Part shown: piece after piece, positions 1-8,514 of the stretch
How the letters are laid out: the number at the start of each line of letters is the position of its first letter
How positions within the stretch are numbered: the stretch's first letter is position 1
DNA from: a virus
Length of the DNA stretch: 22,026 bases
Reading direction: 5' to 3' (one strand)
Virus record (IMG/VR): IMGVR_UViG_3300023112_000103
Coordinates: 1-22,026 of that record
The notes under the pieces: model-generated
What the model was told of the DNA's origin: nothing
Databases searched by the model: none
Seen by the model: the letters and a program-made list of their open reading frames with translations, nothing else
Translations under genes and position numbers: made by a program

Positions 1-306
1 CCCGACCAGAACCTGAGCCATTTGGTTATACAGATTAATCTTTTTGGAATTTTGAACCGAGGAGACTCCGGACAAGGCAGAATTAGAAGAATACCCAACA
101 GTTAAATCAAAAATATGGTTTGCAGAAGAGCTTAGGTAGGGATAATCGTATACAGATTGGAACATACCATGAGCATAATTTTTGATATTTTCGTCCGCGT
201 AGGTTCCGGAAACAATTGTTCCAGTCAGGGGAATTGCCTCATTAAGCAAAGTTCTTGTATTTGCGACATCTTTGTCTAAAACTAATGTTTTGTATGTAGT
301 AGCCAT
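1..306 (-). CDS. Partial structural protein, N-terminal 102 residues (unrecognised)
   Basis: An open frame starts at ATG 306 and stays open to the left edge, so only the first 102 residues are visible. An AGGAT ribosome site lies about 10 nt upstream, in the 22-nt gap after the 307-residue gene. The protein begins MATTYKTLVLDKDVANTRTL and continues with a Gly/Thr-rich stretch (IPLTGTIVSGTY) and an aromatic, Ser-rich stretch (residues 50-60, FQSVYDYPYLS). The visible end is NLYNQMAQVLVG. No signal peptide or membrane segment is visible. Its place at the end of a tail-gene run and its composition suggest a virion protein, but I do not recognise the family with certainty and assign no function. 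The C-terminal part lies outside the window. Confidence 0.8.
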   Translation of the reverse strand, partial: MATTYKTLVLDKDVANTRTLLNEAIPLTGTIVSGTYADENIKNYAHGMFQSVYDYPYLSSSANHIFDLTVGYSSNSALSGVSSVQNSKKINLYNQMAQVLVG

Positions 307-328
307 TTATTATAAATCCTATATTTTA

Positions 329-1252
329 TTATGGTGTTGATTTCCACTTAAGAAGTCTCACAGGGAGATCTATTCTATATCCTGTTGTTAATCCTACGAC
401 ACGGACAGTGGTATCTATGAAATAATATGTTTTGCCAAGGTATGAGACCTCTGACCCAAGTGTGGTAAAGAGATAAGTCCCAGATTGTAAATCTATTGAG
501 ACCCTCAAGCCAAGCTTTAGCCTGCTGCCTCTCGGGCCAGCGATGTTGCTATCCGCTTCAGAATCTAAACTAGATATGTCCTCAACAAAACTAGTTCCAT
601 CCGAAACCGAATAGGAGGCAATAGAGTCGTCATCCACGAAAGATGGTGTGATTACTGTGGCACCGGTCGGTGTTGTTAGGGACATGAGCCGGTTATCCAT
701 CTCTATTGAGTATTGTGTTTCAAAGAGGTCCGTTGGGATTGTCACACTCGGAACTATCTCGGTTGTATCAAGACCTTGGTCAAAAACAAGAGGTGTGGAT
801 ACCGATGACACTCCGTTGTATGCACGGGTATTCAGGCGCGCCGTTCCGTCTGCTGGGTCGGTGCTCATCGTCGCGACATCTACACCAATTGGAAGTGATC
901 CGTTTGCAAGAGAATTCTCATTCAGAGCAAACCCCTTTTCTCCTTTTTCGCCATTATATTTAACAATTGGCAAATAGAGAATGTTTGTTCTCGTTATGGT
1001 GATCAACTTAGACTTCATGGTCGAAGTGTTATTTGTGAATGCTTCCAAAACTGGAGATTGTAAAATTTCCAAATCATAAAAGGCAGAACCTCTCGAATCG
1101 TTGGGGTTATACAATTCATAATTAATCTCGTCATCACCAAGCGCAAACTTTGTAATTTTAAAGCTTCCGTCGCCTCGTGCTAACCTTTCTCTACCCGCAT
1201 CCGTCAAGACAGCATCTAAAATGATGTCTCCACTATTATCCAAAAATGACAT
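329..1252 (-). CDS. Virion structural protein with fibre-type LTxxG...ALGDDEIxY N-terminus, 307 aa
   Basis: The start ATG 1252 has an AGAGGG ribosome site 6 nt upstream, and the gene ends in TAA 22 nt before the next start. Residues 12-45 carry LD-x2-LTDAGRERLARG, then a short gap, then KFALGDDEINYELY. This layout resembles the N-terminal domain of phage tail-collar fibre proteins (DUF3751-type, usually ILTNxGxxxLAxA...MAVGDG), which attaches fibres to a baseplate. The resemblance is by eye. The same layout occurs at the N-terminus of the 339-residue protein at 7495-8514, so the two look like diverged paralogues at that end. The rest is beta-rich, Thr/Ser-rich and without Cys, with a C-terminal YLGKTYYFIDTTVRVVG segment. 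It is probably a baseplate-peripheral or fibre-connector protein; its exact role is unknown. Confidence 0.85.
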   Translation of the reverse strand: MSFLDNSGDIILDAVLTDAGRERLARGDGSFKITKFALGDDEINYELYNPNDSRGSAFYDLEILQSPVLEAFTNNTSTMKSKLITITRTNILYLPIVKYNGEKGEKGFALNENSLANGSLPIGVDVATMSTDPADGTARLNTRAYNGVSSVSTPLVFDQGLDTTEIVPSVTIPTDLFETQYSIEMDNRLMSLTTPTGATVITPSFVDDDSIASYSVSDGTSFVEDISSLDSEADSNIAGPRGSRLKLGLRVSIDLQSGTYLFTTLGSEVSYLGKTYYFIDTTVRVVGLTTGYRIDLPVRLLKWKSTP

Positions 1253-1331
1253 TTTTTACCCTCTTAAGCTTGAAGTGGTTTTATATAATAAATAGTTTGA
1301 AAATTTGTATTTTTCAAAAACATTTGTTTTA
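1253..1331 (-). promoter_or_regulatory. AT-rich intergenic gap with ribosome site and weak hairpin
   Basis: This 79-nt gap is the longest non-coding stretch in the window. It contains the AGAGGG ribosome site (1259-1264) for the 307-residue gene. It also contains an inverted repeat, TTTGAAAA (1296-1303) and TTTTCAAA (1311-1318), with a 7-nt loop. The stem has few G-C pairs and no clean T-run follows it on the minus strand, so it is a poor intrinsic terminator. The segment 1282-1295 is almost pure A/T and could be a promoter -10 region, but no exact T4 late-promoter TATAAATA is present. It may be an internal promoter, an attenuator or an RNA-processing site for the last genes; the sequence does not decide between them. 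Confidence 0.35.
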
Positions 1332-4300
1332 TTATATTGTACCCTCTGTGGTTTCTACCACATTAGATGTAAAATCTAAATTTAAATCGACCGATTTACC
1401 TGTTTTTTTAGAAGTCAATCTTATTTTAAATTGCTTTCCAAATAATCTCTCATTCTCTCTACCAAGTATGCTTGTTTTCCCAAGAGATAATCCAGAGTAT
1501 GAAGATAGTTCCGGGTCGGGCAGCACTTGTGATAATCTAGGCACCACATTAAATAGCCGCTTGAATCCCTTGGCTGTTTCCGATTTTTGACTTGGAAAAT
1601 CATAAAGTTTGATAAGCGGGTAAATAATACCACTATTTTCAACTATTTCTATTTCGTAAACAGAAGTGGGATTTGAAACTGTATTTCTTCTATCATAGAC
1701 CCTAAACATATAATAATATTTTGTATTATTCTTAATTGTATCTTTGTACGCAGCAGAGGGTGTTTTATCCCCCGTGGATATTGAGTTTGATATCCTGACT
1801 ATTTTCGCTGCATTAAAGTCTTCCATGCTCTCTGGTGCTCTCACTAAGCGCCTAATCTCAAAAGATGTTCCCAGATTTTCTGTCTCGTCGGTGGTGTACA
1901 GTATTGGCTGAAAATCGTTTAATTTTCTTGATCTGCGGTAATCTTGCAAGAATTTTGCCTCAGATTCTGAAAATATGACCGGTGTGTCCTCTAGAGAGCC
2001 TTGACCAGAATTCATAAAGAAAGATAGCTGGTTTGATATGCCTTTGTAAGTAACAACATTTATATTTGGAAATAAAGGAGGGCTGTCCAAGATGGAACCC
2101 TCGCTTGTATAGTAGGGGATCTCAGCAAAATTCATAGATGGTTTTGTCGTCGCTTTCAGGCTGTACCTATTTGCTCTTTTAAAATCCAGCAAAATCGAGA
2201 TTCCAGATGCACTGTTTACGAAATCTTCAAAGCATTCCAAATATTCTTCTACTGTTTGCTCGAATATTTTGGCTTGTTGGCTTACATGTTTGTAATAGAG
2301 TGTTTCGAGTTCCGCCCTCTCTCTGGCTTTTCTGTCGGCGGCCTTCAGACCTTTTTTGGCTGCCTTCGTTGAGATTGAGAGGCCAAGGACAGTCTTATCT
2401 AAGGCTGATGCACTATCTGGCCAGTCAAAGGTGTGTGGGCGGTCGATTTGCACAATATATTGCTCGTCCAATGCATAAAAATCAGAAGTGGCAGATCCGC
2501 CTGCGGCTGCGATGGCTCTAGCAACTTCCGCGTCGAGCTTGAGGTCGGCAAATGATCCATAAATATCATTTATTCTGTCTTGACTTAAATCTTCAACCCC
2601 GTGGCCACCTACATTTACAGATTTTTTTAGCAATGATGCAATGGCTGAAGCGGCTAGCCCAGTAACAAAGCCTAAGCCTGCACCTACTGCACCGCCAGAA
2701 AATATCAGGGAGCCTGCGGCGCCGCCCGTGGCTACCCCTGCGGCTGTTCCGAGTGTTGTAACGGCAACATCAACGACACCCTCTAAATGTTTTTCTTTTT
2801 TTCCATCTGCGATGGACTGTTCGTCTAATCCATTTCTTATTATATTCTGCAAGTTTTTCAGGACGCGGAGTTTTCTGAAGCCGATTTCTAGTTCTTTTAA
2901 TTTCCCATTATCAGTTCCAAAATTTGTCAAGCAAGCCCACCCTCTGCTAATTTTTTCAAAAGCTATTCTCTCATTTTCTGTCAAATCGCCTAAAGAAACT
3001 TCTGTATCGTTGTATGTCGTGGGGGTGCCGGATAATACCCCATTAACAAAAGCCACTATTTTATTAGCATTGGATTTTATTGCTGAAATATCGTTAAATC
3101 TAAATGCTTCTAAACTATTATTCTCAACATACTCGCCGATGATACTGAATATTATGTTGTCCAATTTAATGTTTGTGCCTTCAAAGTCTGCCTGAGATAA
3201 GTTATCCTCGATCAGGGTTCTTATTTCCCTTATGGTGTATAGCTGGATGACATATTCTTGTATGTAATTTATATAATTTTGTAAATCTTCTGTAAAGTCT
3301 ACATTGTTTACTGGTTTTTCTTCGAACACATATTTTGATCCAATAACGAACTTATATGCATATACGATATATTTATACTTTTTTCCATACTTAACTTGTG
3401 TATCTATGTAATTTATTCCACGATATCCTGGCTCTGATGGAATCCAAAAATTTTGAAGTGGTATGTTTGATCCTTCCTCGAACTTGGAAATTTTATAAAA
3501 AAGGACTTTTGAGGAGTATGATTCCTCTCCACTAAGTATTTCCTTGTAGCTTCGCTTATTATCGAACGATGTCCCATTGATTAATTCTTGGATCTCCTCG
3601 ACCACATCATCTAAGCTATTTTCATAATCAAACTTATCTTTTGCCTTCGAAATGGAAGATAGTCGGAAAGACGCCTCTTGGGAATTTTTTGTTTTATAAT
3701 ATTCCGATATTCTAACGGGATCGTACTCTTCTGACAGTGCTGAATACATAATATTGAGCATCGTGACTGCATCGTATAACTTTACTCCACCATCTTTTAT
3801 TTCGCTTCTCAACTCAAAGCTCTCTTGAGATGGGTCCGCATAGCTAGATGATATATAGGAGTTTGTAAATGGAAGCAGTCTGGTTGCTGTGGCTAATTCT
3901 GGATCTGTCTCGAAAAGTGAAGATTGTCTGTTTAACAAGTCGCAAAAGGCAGTGACCAGTCCGCTAGAAAAGATTGTGTTTTTTAAATCATCATTTCCGA
4001 AATTTTGAGGCGGGTTAGTAAAATAAACTTGATTATAAAATGGAAAGTTTTCTTTTTTATCTAGCAATCCTAAACTATCAATATAGTTTCCGTGTGTGAT
4101 AAAATAATCTTCAATAATTTCAGGAGATGACCCCTTCGAATCCCTTAATACTAGTTTTGTTTGCTGCTTCGTAGACGGGGAGATGGGGATTGCAACGGTA
4201 ACTCCCGCACCAGTACTAATTGGGGGTATTAATGATCGTGAACCCTTCTCTATTAAATTATAAAAATTATATAGCTTTGTTTCGCTAATAGCACCTGCGG

Positions 4301-4835
4301 CGATGGCGTTTTCGTAGGATTCCAGTCCGTAATTGTAATTATAAAATACTGTTCCGGCTACGACAGACTTATTATCGACTTCTGAAGCATACTCTATCGG
4401 AGACTGTAAATTTATCTCGTAATCTTCTCTCTCTATATCCAAAGATGGTATGATATTATTTATAATATAATTATCAAAAATATCTTCCGGATCGACGGTG
4501 GATACCGAATCAGTGGTAACTAGTGCCTCGGAAGAACCGGCATACCTTGGGGTAATTTCTATAGTTTCTTTAAAATTTGGAATTGTGAGTACTGTATCAA
4601 AATCAAATTTAATTTTCTCGATGGAGATATCACTCTCAATAAAATCTATTTTTACACCTCTCGTTCCAGATTTGGTTCCGGAATCATACAAATTCTGAGG
4701 ATTATAATTCATCTCGGCGTCGAATACCCAATAACTTTGCAAGGTATCCCTTATTGGGTCCAGAGATGAGCCAAAGTTATCAGATAAAATAAAACTTTTC
4801 TTATTTATTATTCCGTCTTTTTTACGAGGTGCCAT
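1332..4835 (-). CDS. Large virion protein, 1167 aa, with Gly/Ala-rich hydrophobic stretch and FN3-like segments
   Basis: ATG 4835 follows an AGGAT ribosome site that overlaps the TAG stop of the upstream gene, with an 11-nt gap. I do not recognise the family with confidence. Visible parts are: a beta-rich N-terminal half; a fibronectin-III-like segment at about 441-505 with KKYKYIVYAYKF; a strongly hydrophobic Gly/Ala-rich stretch at about 687-737 (AAGVATGGAAGSLIFSGG, then GFVTGLAASAIASLL) bounded by Lys on both sides; an Ala/Lys/Glu-rich helical, possibly coiled-coil stretch at about 822-875; and a second FN3-like segment at about 970-1066 with NNTKYYYMFRVYD and SNPTSVYEIEIVE. Only three Cys were noticed. 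FN3-like domains are common in phage tails and usually act as surface decoration. The hydrophobic stretch could be a buried oligomerisation core or a membrane-active hairpin. Large VrlC-type structural proteins of T4-like marine phages may be relatives, but this is only an impression. Confidence 0.85.
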   Translation of the reverse strand: MAPRKKDGIINKKSFILSDNFGSSLDPIRDTLQSYWVFDAEMNYNPQNLYDSGTKSGTRGVKIDFIESDISIEKIKFDFDTVLTIPNFKETIEITPRYAGSSEALVTTDSVSTVDPEDIFDNYIINNIIPSLDIEREDYEINLQSPIEYASEVDNKSVVAGTVFYNYNYGLESYENAIAAGAISETKLYNFYNLIEKGSRSLIPPISTGAGVTVAIPISPSTKQQTKLVLRDSKGSSPEIIEDYFITHGNYIDSLGLLDKKENFPFYNQVYFTNPPQNFGNDDLKNTIFSSGLVTAFCDLLNRQSSLFETDPELATATRLLPFTNSYISSSYADPSQESFELRSEIKDGGVKLYDAVTMLNIMYSALSEEYDPVRISEYYKTKNSQEASFRLSSISKAKDKFDYENSLDDVVEEIQELINGTSFDNKRSYKEILSGEESYSSKVLFYKISKFEEGSNIPLQNFWIPSEPGYRGINYIDTQVKYGKKYKYIVYAYKFVIGSKYVFEEKPVNNVDFTEDLQNYINYIQEYVIQLYTIREIRTLIEDNLSQADFEGTNIKLDNIIFSIIGEYVENNSLEAFRFNDISAIKSNANKIVAFVNGVLSGTPTTYNDTEVSLGDLTENERIAFEKISRGWACLTNFGTDNGKLKELEIGFRKLRVLKNLQNIIRNGLDEQSIADGKKEKHLEGVVDVAVTTLGTAAGVATGGAAGSLIFSGGAVGAGLGFVTGLAASAIASLLKKSVNVGGHGVEDLSQDRINDIYGSFADLKLDAEVARAIAAAGGSATSDFYALDEQYIVQIDRPHTFDWPDSASALDKTVLGLSISTKAAKKGLKAADRKARERAELETLYYKHVSQQAKIFEQTVEEYLECFEDFVNSASGISILLDFKRANRYSLKATTKPSMNFAEIPYYTSEGSILDSPPLFPNINVVTYKGISNQLSFFMNSGQGSLEDTPVIFSESEAKFLQDYRRSRKLNDFQPILYTTDETENLGTSFEIRRLVRAPESMEDFNAAKIVRISNSISTGDKTPSAAYKDTIKNNTKYYYMFRVYDRRNTVSNPTSVYEIEIVENSGIIYPLIKLYDFPSQKSETAKGFKRLFNVVPRLSQVLPDPELSSYSGLSLGKTSILGRENERLFGKQFKIRLTSKKTGKSVDLNLDFTSNVVETTEGTI

Positions 4836-4846
4836 GGTTTATTATC

Positions 4847-7495
4847 CTAATTAGTTTTCTGTAAAATAAAATATTTATTTGAATATGTAATTTTGTCCAA
4901 TCCGAGTCCCACTTTAAGCTCCGCATCGACATAGGGAGTGACTCTACAGATTACATCGGACGCAGAATTTAAATCCCCACTTGTCAATTTGCGAAAAATT
5001 GGAAAATTTATATCCGGGATGCCAGTTATATCATTTTCAAAGCCCGTCAAGACCTCTACCTTAACTAAGTTCATATAATTCTGCTTCATCATATAGTATG
5101 TGTTGGGATTTTTAAAATAATCTCCAGCTAGAGCTGGACTGAGCCATTGGTTTATACACTTATCTGATTTACCTGCGAATAAGGCCCGGACCTGATTGGG
5201 CATGCCTGAAACTTTTAAGAGGACATTGGAAGGTCTTTTACCAAAACTCTCTTCTTCTGGGATTTTGCTCAATAAATTGTTTGTTATATTTGCGAGATCG
5301 AAATCCTCTTTGGATAAATCCCACCCCTCTTCGCTTTTCAGCATCATATTTATCATTGTCTTATAGTTGTCTTGAAGAGGCAGCTCCGATATTCCGGAAA
5401 TATATGGCTCATCCTCTTTTTCATATTCAAGATTTATAGGATCTCCAGGTCCAAACTTTTCCCTTGCTGTCGTCGTCTTTTTTGTTGATGTTGGGATGCC
5501 AGCATCTGTTTGATCGAAGAATCCCTGCTCGACAGAGACCCCCAAATTCATCAAATAATAAGATATCGAAGTATCTGCTGTCAAGTTTTTGCTAAATTTC
5601 TTTTTATAGTGCTCCTCGTTGAAGACTTTAATATCAAACTGATTAGAACTTCCTAGCAGAGTATCTCCTATCACCCTTGGTGATAAAAAACTATAATAAT
5701 TGCTTTCGAAGTTAAAATAGGAACTCTGCAAACTTGTTGGGGAGGGGGAGGAGTAATCATATGCTGTTAGAAGTATCTCGTTGTTCAAGTTTTCGAAATT
5801 ATCGGGGAGTTCTTTCATTATTTTTAAAAATTCATCATCAAATCTTTCTTTGATATATGTGGCAGTTATTTTAGCAACACCGAAATCTCTATTTGATATG
5901 TTTTCCAAAGACACTGTATCAGTACGCGAGCGGCCGGAGGATACAGTTACCGGCTCGGGGCCGAGGTAGTCATATGAAAAGTCGCGGGCATCTGCAAAAT
6001 TGACGGTATTTGGGAATTTTTTTGCAGAAGATAAGAAAAATAAGTCTGAATTGTTCTTTGTGTATGTTTTTGATGGACTAGAATTTGTTTGAGATACTAC
6101 ACCGGATTTTCCAATGAGGGATAATATTTTCTGTATCAAAGAATCGTTGTTTCGCCTCAATTGAATGGCGGATACTTCGTGAAAAAGGAGATTTTTAATA
6201 TATTTCTTCAAATCTTCACTTGTAAGTGTTATTTCGTCGTTTAAAGATAACAATTTTGTGGATATTCTCTCAGATATCACAGTTGAGGGTGCTAAAGCTG
6301 CACCGCCAGATGATGTGGTCGGCTTTTTAGTAATAATTTTATCGATATCTACCTGAATTTCAATTAATTGATTTAATGTATCGATCAGCCATATCAAAAT
6401 CCCGTCTTGGACTCTAATTTCCGCAGAATACTGATATTCTCCATCATCTGCTGTAGAGAAATCATCAAATCCGACTATTTTTTCTGATTTAATGCTTGGC
6501 AAATCTATATTTTCGATTTCTTTTATGTTTGCAAGCAATGTACCCTGGCTGTTACTCTTAGAGGTGTTTATTAGGGTGCCAGTAGAGTCAGATTCCGTAG
6601 TTGAGATTATCTGCAATATCGATTGGTTCTTTTCGGCCGAGACGGGACGGTTTTTAAAGTCTAAAAAATGAGCCAGCTTGCGCCTCTTGATTCTCAAGTT
6701 CACAATTTTAGAGTTATTATATATCTTTTCCTCTTCGATGGAAGGTATGTCGGTGTTTTGCAACATTTTTCCGAATTTACTATTTTGAATCAGATATTTT
6801 CTCTTATCAAAGAAGAACATTCCTTTTATCTCACCAGATTGTCCGTAAGAGGAAAACAAATCTGATATTGCCGGTCCTTTTTGCCCCTCCGAGGGGGTGA
6901 AAAGACTAAAATTAAAAAGATTATCATAAAAAACAGTCCTCGCGTCTTCGATACGTTGCGAAGTGTCTTCTATATTTAAATTTCCATCCTCAATTACTAT
7001 ACGAGATTGATATTGCTGATTATATTTTCCATTTCTCTTTTGAAATAAAAATACCTCCAAATATGCGATATTATCCTCTTCCGGTGTTATTTCAGCTCTA
7101 TAAGAGAAGGGATATTTATAATATTTATCTCCAGATTTTTCATCTACCTCTATATCTGGATTAATTTTTCCAAATAAAAAGGTTTGAAATTGTAATTTTT
7201 GCTCTTGTCTGATTGACTTAGTGCTTGTTTCTATCAACCATCGGGTGATTCCACTATCTTCTATATCTTGTTTTAAATTTTCAGAAACAATAGGATCTGT
7301 TACCAGCACCATTACTGAATGTAATCTCTTATCTTTTGATAAGTCCAGTGCGGGATTTCCGAAAGCATCCCTGCCAGAAAAGACACTATGCTCTAATTGC
7401 AGATTATATCCGATTAAAGAGTCTCCAGAATCTGTTCTTGAATCAGAAATTTTATCTGTTATTGATATTTTTTCGATTTGTAAGACATAGCTCAT
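4847..7495 (-). CDS. Virion structural protein, 882 aa (unrecognised)
   Basis: I place the start at ATG 7495, giving MSYVLQIEKIS. Its A is the last base of the upstream TAA stop (TAATG), and a TGAGGA ribosome site ends 9 nt before it. The TTG codon at 7504 would add only three residues and sits too close to that ribosome site. The protein is hydrophilic, without signal peptide or membrane segment. It is rich in Ser, Asn, Lys and Asp, with predicted beta structure in the first 180 residues. A notable motif is DDGEYQYSAEIRVQDG at about 350-365, followed by an Ile/Leu-rich amphipathic helix at about 366-390. The C-terminal 150 residues (from FGKRPSNVLLKVSGMPNQVR on) look like a compact domain. 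Position and size suggest a baseplate or tail-tip component, but no known family can be named. Confidence 0.85.
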   Translation of the reverse strand: MSYVLQIEKISITDKISDSRTDSGDSLIGYNLQLEHSVFSGRDAFGNPALDLSKDKRLHSVMVLVTDPIVSENLKQDIEDSGITRWLIETSTKSIRQEQKLQFQTFLFGKINPDIEVDEKSGDKYYKYPFSYRAEITPEEDNIAYLEVFLFQKRNGKYNQQYQSRIVIEDGNLNIEDTSQRIEDARTVFYDNLFNFSLFTPSEGQKGPAISDLFSSYGQSGEIKGMFFFDKRKYLIQNSKFGKMLQNTDIPSIEEEKIYNNSKIVNLRIKRRKLAHFLDFKNRPVSAEKNQSILQIISTTESDSTGTLINTSKSNSQGTLLANIKEIENIDLPSIKSEKIVGFDDFSTADDGEYQYSAEIRVQDGILIWLIDTLNQLIEIQVDIDKIITKKPTTSSGGAALAPSTVISERISTKLLSLNDEITLTSEDLKKYIKNLLFHEVSAIQLRRNNDSLIQKILSLIGKSGVVSQTNSSPSKTYTKNNSDLFFLSSAKKFPNTVNFADARDFSYDYLGPEPVTVSSGRSRTDTVSLENISNRDFGVAKITATYIKERFDDEFLKIMKELPDNFENLNNEILLTAYDYSSPSPTSLQSSYFNFESNYYSFLSPRVIGDTLLGSSNQFDIKVFNEEHYKKKFSKNLTADTSISYYLMNLGVSVEQGFFDQTDAGIPTSTKKTTTAREKFGPGDPINLEYEKEDEPYISGISELPLQDNYKTMINMMLKSEEGWDLSKEDFDLANITNNLLSKIPEEESFGKRPSNVLLKVSGMPNQVRALFAGKSDKCINQWLSPALAGDYFKNPNTYYMMKQNYMNLVKVEVLTGFENDITGIPDINFPIFRKLTSGDLNSASDVICRVTPYVDAELKVGLGLDKITYSNKYFILQKTN

Positions 7496-8514
7496 TAAAT
7501 ACAATCCTCAATATCGTCAATGGACACATTCGTTCCGTATATATCAGAAATCGCTTCTCTAATAAATAGGCTAGTTTCAGATAAATAATCTTGATCCGTA
7601 TATAAACCCTTTGATTTTAATACGGAAACAGAATTACTAATTAGCTCGCGGTCGATATCGCCATCATAAAATATATCAAAGTAATATTCCACATTAGAGG
7701 GATTCAAGGTGACTTCTTCCATGTCCTCCTCTGGTATCTCATCCAATAAAATATTATTAACTATACTTTTTCTTGTTTTCTTGGCGAAGCTTAGAGGGAT
7801 GAGCTGCTCTTCTAGTCCAACGGGAGTTACTACCTCGAATACCTCTACTTCAAAATTTTCTATCATAAAGTCTGTATTTTCTTCCAATATATCTGCTAAT
7901 ATAAAATCTGTTTGAATTGACAAGAATGTCCCATCAGGGGCTATTTCGCTAGTTATATTACCATCTGTCAGTTCCGTCTGTGCGATTATATCCGAACTAT
8001 CATCCATTGGGCGCAATGATGTTTCAGGAGAAGTGATGTTCGAGACTGTAACCTTGAAATCAACGTTAATATTAATTTGTGGTATTATTGTTTTTCCAAA
8101 TTTTGTCCGATATTCCAAATCATATGAGTTTGCAGTACCCTTTAACAGTCTCATGTTTGTTGCCGCATACTTGTCAACTCCCATTTGGGATGTTCCAATT
8201 GGCTTTGAGAGGGCATCTTTCTCAAGGGGAGCGGTAGTTACAACTTTATCGCCGCCGCCAAAGTCCACCTCGATGCTCTCTTTAAAATCCTCAGTAAATT
8301 TGCTCTGAGTTTGTAACTGCGGTGTGATATTCCGGATACGAGTATCTGCGGCACTTTGATTTTCTGTTTCGCCACCATATTGAATATCGTAAAGAATATT
8401 GTCATCAAAAAAAGCATAATAGACGGGCTTGAGTTTTCCGTTAGATAAAAGATGCTTTCCATATGGGGTCAGCTCTATGTCTAGAACTTCTTCTTTTTTG
8501 TTCATAAAAAGCAT
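7495..8514 (-). CDS. Virion structural protein with fibre-type LTPYG...FFDDNILYD N-terminus, 339 aa
   Basis: ATG 8514 follows the TAG stop of the giant gene with no gap, and GGAG lies 9 nt upstream. An in-frame ATG at 8505 (giving MNKKEEVLDIEL) is the alternative start but is poorly spaced from that ribosome site. Residues 11-43 read LDIELTPYGKHLLSNGKLKP and then YYAFFDDNILYD. This matches position by position the N-terminal motif of the 307-residue protein at 329-1252 (LT-x2-G-[KR]-x2-L-x2-G, then [YF]A-x2-DD-x-I-x-Y). The remaining part is acidic and beta-rich, with many Glu/Asp-Ile pairs and a very acidic region near 265-280 (EIPEEDMEEVTL). No Cys occurs before the terminal DCI. It is probably a small adaptor or fibre-attachment protein of the baseplate periphery; the exact role is unknown. 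Confidence 0.87.
   Translation of the reverse strand: MLFMNKKEEVLDIELTPYGKHLLSNGKLKPVYYAFFDDNILYDIQYGGETENQSAADTRIRNITPQLQTQSKFTEDFKESIEVDFGGGDKVVTTAPLEKDALSKPIGTSQMGVDKYAATNMRLLKGTANSYDLEYRTKFGKTIIPQININVDFKVTVSNITSPETSLRPMDDSSDIIAQTELTDGNITSEIAPDGTFLSIQTDFILADILEENTDFMIENFEVEVFEVVTPVGLEEQLIPLSFAKKTRKSIVNNILLDEIPEEDMEEVTLNPSNVEYYFDIFYDGDIDRELISNSVSVLKSKGLYTDQDYLSETSLFIREAISDIYGTNVSIDDIEDCI
7505..7510 (-). promoter_or_regulatory. Ribosome binding site TGAGGA deciding ATG 7495
   Basis: TGAGGA on the minus strand ends 9 nt before ATG 7495 and lies inside the last codons of the 339-residue gene. The spacing suits ATG 7495, which overlaps the upstream stop as TAATG. It does not suit TTG 7504, which immediately follows the site. 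This supports translational coupling of the two genes. Confidence 0.6.

Noticed and set aside
1246-1590. Plus-strand open frame of 114 codons spanning the intergenic gap
   Set aside because: Most of it is antisense to the end of the 1167-residue gene, it has no convincing ribosome site, and every supported gene is on the minus strand.
2641-3195. Plus-strand open frame of 184 codons, Pro/Ala-rich at its start
   Set aside because: It is antisense to the Gly/Ala-rich stretch of the 1167-residue gene. Its Pro/Ala bias is the mirror of Gly/Ala codons, and it lies wholly inside a well-supported gene.
3370-3377. T4 late-promoter-like TATAAATA on the minus strand
   Set aside because: It falls inside the 1167-residue gene at Tyr-Lys-Tyr codons, and no start site lies suitably downstream.
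7113-7120. Second TATAAATA on the minus strand
   Set aside because: It is inside the 882-residue gene at Tyr-Lys-Tyr codons, far from any downstream gene start, and is expected by chance in AT-rich DNA.
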